Assembly (NCBI RefSeq): GCF_000250985.1
Contig: NW_013524646.1
Span: 407,913-471,912 of the forward strand
Source: Nematocida parisii ERTm1
Taxonomy: Eukaryota; Microsporidia
Reading direction: 5' to 3'
Length of the DNA: 64,000 nucleotides
Within the stretch, counting starts at the first letter, position 1; every line of letters starts with the position of its first letter. Shown piece by piece: positions 62,122-64,000 of this stretch. The notes beneath the pieces were generated by a model. That model was not told where the DNA came from and searched no databases. It was given only the letters and a program-made list of their open reading frames with translations. A program made the position numbers and the translations under genes.

Positions 62122-63954
62122 CTAAAGAAGGAAGAACCCTTCTGTGTTACTTATTGCTAAATCCAATTTTTCCTTTAATTTCTTCTTATTAGAATATTCT
62201 GGGATAAGAAACGTATTAAAACAGGTCTGTGAAGAGGGAAGGCGGTCAGTGTCGCCGCCATTTCTCATAAATACAAGAGCCATTCGGCTGAGCCCTCCAG
62301 AAGGTGCCCTATCAGTTCCTGTGACAAAACGCAAAAACTTTTTCTGCATTGTAATGTCGTACTGCTTGAATATCTCCCAGAATGACTGAATAAGTTCAGA
62401 ATCTCTCCTGTACCCATTATAGATTGTGTATCGCTCTAATTCTTCCATATTTATGCATTCCATTCCTCCTATTAGTATGCTCAGCTCACATGGCAGTAAA
62501 GACTTAATGAAAGTGTCACCGCATATCCTCCAAAGACCTTCTTTAATTAGTGCAAATGCCGGTTCTAGCCGAGTTTCTAGAAGTTCCTTACAATACACCT
62601 GAGTGAACTCTTCTATATTGTGATGGGATACCTCATGTACTTTGCCGTTTAGTGTATACTCAAGAGAAAGAGAAGAAACCTCTTCTGGACTCATTTCTTT
62701 TATCTGTGTAAGTGTCTGGTATATCGTGGGTTCAACTGTTTTTAAGTCCTCAAATGTCCCAGAATAGCCCAGAAGCCTTTTATAAAATACTTGCGGGAAG
62801 TAAAAGCAAAGAACAGCTCCGTTGTATGCAGCTAATCCAAGAATGCTTCCAAGAATTTTATACTGTGTTTTTCTTTTTTCTAGCTCTTCATCAGAAAAAT
62901 GGTTAAACCAAAGGCACCCATTGCTCTCCCGGAAAATATCCCACTCACCAAGAGTCTTCTGACTAAGAATTTGAAAGAATTCTTTTTTAATACCTCCTGA
63001 GTCTATTCCATCTTCACCCACAAATTTTATCTTTAACTGTTTCCACGCGGTCCCTTCTTCAAGGGACTCCAGAAGTCTCAATGAGTCCTCTACAACAGAT
63101 TCTCTCCCCACCTCAAGATTAAGATACGGATCTACCTGCCCTTCAAACATTGACCGGAAAAAGGCATCTTGTAATTCTGCCTTCATTCTGTCGGTGTTCT
63201 CTATTTGAATTAAATCAGACTTGGCTGGCATGTCAAGTATAAATGGAAAATCAAAAATACTGTGGCTTCTCTCTTTGTGGTAGCGCACTTCGGCCTTGTA
63301 GTTTAGTAGCCGAGAAAACCTTCTGTTAACAAACATAGAGTGGTGTATAAGGCCGGTTTCAACAGAAAACTCGTAAAGCCCTTTAAGACTCTTAAGTATT
63401 GCTAGAAGAAGAGTTCCCTCTCTCATATTTATCACACTGGTATTGTCTATCACAATAATAAGACTCTTAATTAGATCAATTAGCTCGTTTATGCAGAGTT
63501 TGTTAGACGCATAGCACAGAGAGTCACAGTGAGGATATTCGCAGTCCTTCAAAGTTTCATTGCATAAAGGACACTCTTCAATAACTCTTGAGCATAATTC
63601 TTTCACTGGGATGGGCCGAGTAATGACAGGAAACTCTTCGTGCTCTTTAAATCCACACTCTGGAACCTTTTTGTAGCTGAACCCGCCCAGCATTTTATTA
63701 CACCGGTCCATGCACAGAATATTTTCAGCTTTAGTCACCTGGCAGAGCATCTCAATTGACTCTAAAAACCTAATGAAGTATTTCTTCTCAAACTTAACAC
63801 ACTCCTTCACCGCATTAAATAGTTTGATTATCCTAATGGTTGTGTGTATAGAGTACCCTGCCTTCAGCCTATTTAATTCGTGATAGAACAGTCCTTGAAG
63901 AACAATTGCTTCTGTTTTTGCTTTTTTCTTATGAATCACCCGCGCTAGCTCCAT
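62122..63954 (-). CDS. HECT E3 ubiquitin ligase (UBE3A/HUL4-like)
   Basis: A protein of 610 residues. An N-terminal helical half contains a Cys-rich segment (Cys-Pro-Leu-Cys then Cys-Glu-Tyr-Pro-His-Cys, about residues 130-150) that may bind zinc. The HECT domain fills about residues 290-610: Asp-Gly-Ile-Asp-Ser-Gly-Gly-Ile-Lys-Lys-Glu-Phe-Phe, Ile-Leu-Gly-Leu-Ala-Ala-Tyr-Asn, and the catalytic Cys578 in Leu-Pro-Ser-Ser-Gln-Thr-Cys-Phe-Asn. It accepts ubiquitin from an E2 on Cys578 and passes it to substrates. It is much shorter than UBE3A (about 850) or Hul4 (about 890). The ATG at 63954 is the first in frame. Confidence 0.9.
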   Translation of the reverse strand: MELARVIHKKKAKTEAIVLQGLFYHELNRLKAGYSIHTTIRIIKLFNAVKECVKFEKKYFIRFLESIEMLCQVTKAENILCMDRCNKMLGGFSYKKVPECGFKEHEEFPVITRPIPVKELCSRVIEECPLCNETLKDCEYPHCDSLCYASNKLCINELIDLIKSLIIVIDNTSVINMREGTLLLAILKSLKGLYEFSVETGLIHHSMFVNRRFSRLLNYKAEVRYHKERSHSIFDFPFILDMPAKSDLIQIENTDRMKAELQDAFFRSMFEGQVDPYLNLEVGRESVVEDSLRLLESLEEGTAWKQLKIKFVGEDGIDSGGIKKEFFQILSQKTLGEWDIFRESNGCLWFNHFSDEELEKRKTQYKILGSILGLAAYNGAVLCFYFPQVFYKRLLGYSGTFEDLKTVEPTIYQTLTQIKEMSPEEVSSLSLEYTLNGKVHEVSHHNIEEFTQVYCKELLETRLEPAFALIKEGLWRICGDTFIKSLLPCELSILIGGMECINMEELERYTIYNGYRRDSELIQSFWEIFKQYDITMQKKFLRFVTGTDRAPSGGLSRMALVFMRNGGDTDRLPSSQTCFNTFLIPEYSNKKKLKEKLDLAISNTEGFFLL

Positions 63955-64000
63955 TCTTAAATATTCTTTTTTTGAGTTTTCATCAGTGTAAGGTTTTGGC

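Overview
The window is a gene-dense, intron-poor, AT-rich stretch of a eukaryotic genome with about 42 protein genes and one tRNA in 64 kb. Gene set and layout point to a microsporidian: single-exon ORFs, gaps that are often 10-80 bp, divergent start codons 30-80 bp apart, overlapping neighbours, and shortened versions of conserved eukaryotic proteins. My best guess is Nematocida or a close relative. That is inference from gene style, since no rRNA or species marker is present.

Layout. 1-119 holds the tail of a gene cut by the left edge, followed by 1.1 kb of AT-rich DNA. 1.2-11.5 kb carries a RING-H2 membrane protein, GINS subunit SLD5, a class I histone deacetylase, pescadillo, a DHHC-family protein whose catalytic residues are replaced, an AN1 zinc finger, a PUF/NOP9-like protein, a lineage-specific multi-spanning membrane protein, TSR3 and an Ima1-like zinc/membrane protein. 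12-21.3 kb has a fungal-type retaining trehalose phosphorylase, a coiled-coil protein, ribosomal protein uS2/SA, DNA polymerase delta (interrupted by a -1 frame change) and PWP1. 21.3-41.4 kb has an ATR/Mec1 kinase, an SLC41-type Mg transporter, an FG nucleoporin, HSF, a VMA21-like protein, an AT-hook/zinc-finger/WD-like protein, an EAF7/MRGBP-like protein, a UAA-type nucleotide-sugar transporter with a large insertion, proteasome subunit RPN8 (also interrupted by a -1 frame change) and topoisomerase II. 42-64 kb has an amino-acid transporter, an MCM9-like helicase, an SCA7/SGF73-like protein, a possibly frame-broken pair of hypotheticals, a PIN-domain protein, tRNA-Lys(UUU), an ATM1-like ABC half-transporter, an EDC4 C-terminal-like protein, exportin-1, uL11 (RPL12), a large unknown protein, NOL12/RRP17 and a HECT ligase.

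Themes are replication and checkpoint (SLD5, POL3, ATR, TOP2, MCM9-like), ribosome biogenesis (PES, TSR3, NOP9-like, PWP1, NOL12), nuclear transport (XPO1, FG nucleoporin), and chromatin/transcription (HDAC, HSF, EAF7-like, SGF73-like). The points most worth following are the DHHC protein that keeps its zinc ligands but has lost the catalytic residues, three -1 frame breaks (two in essential genes), an MCM9-like helicase in a fungal relative, a trehalose phosphorylase, a DNA polymerase delta with one iron-sulfur cysteine missing, and several unexplained hairpins and repeats in the few long intergenic gaps.
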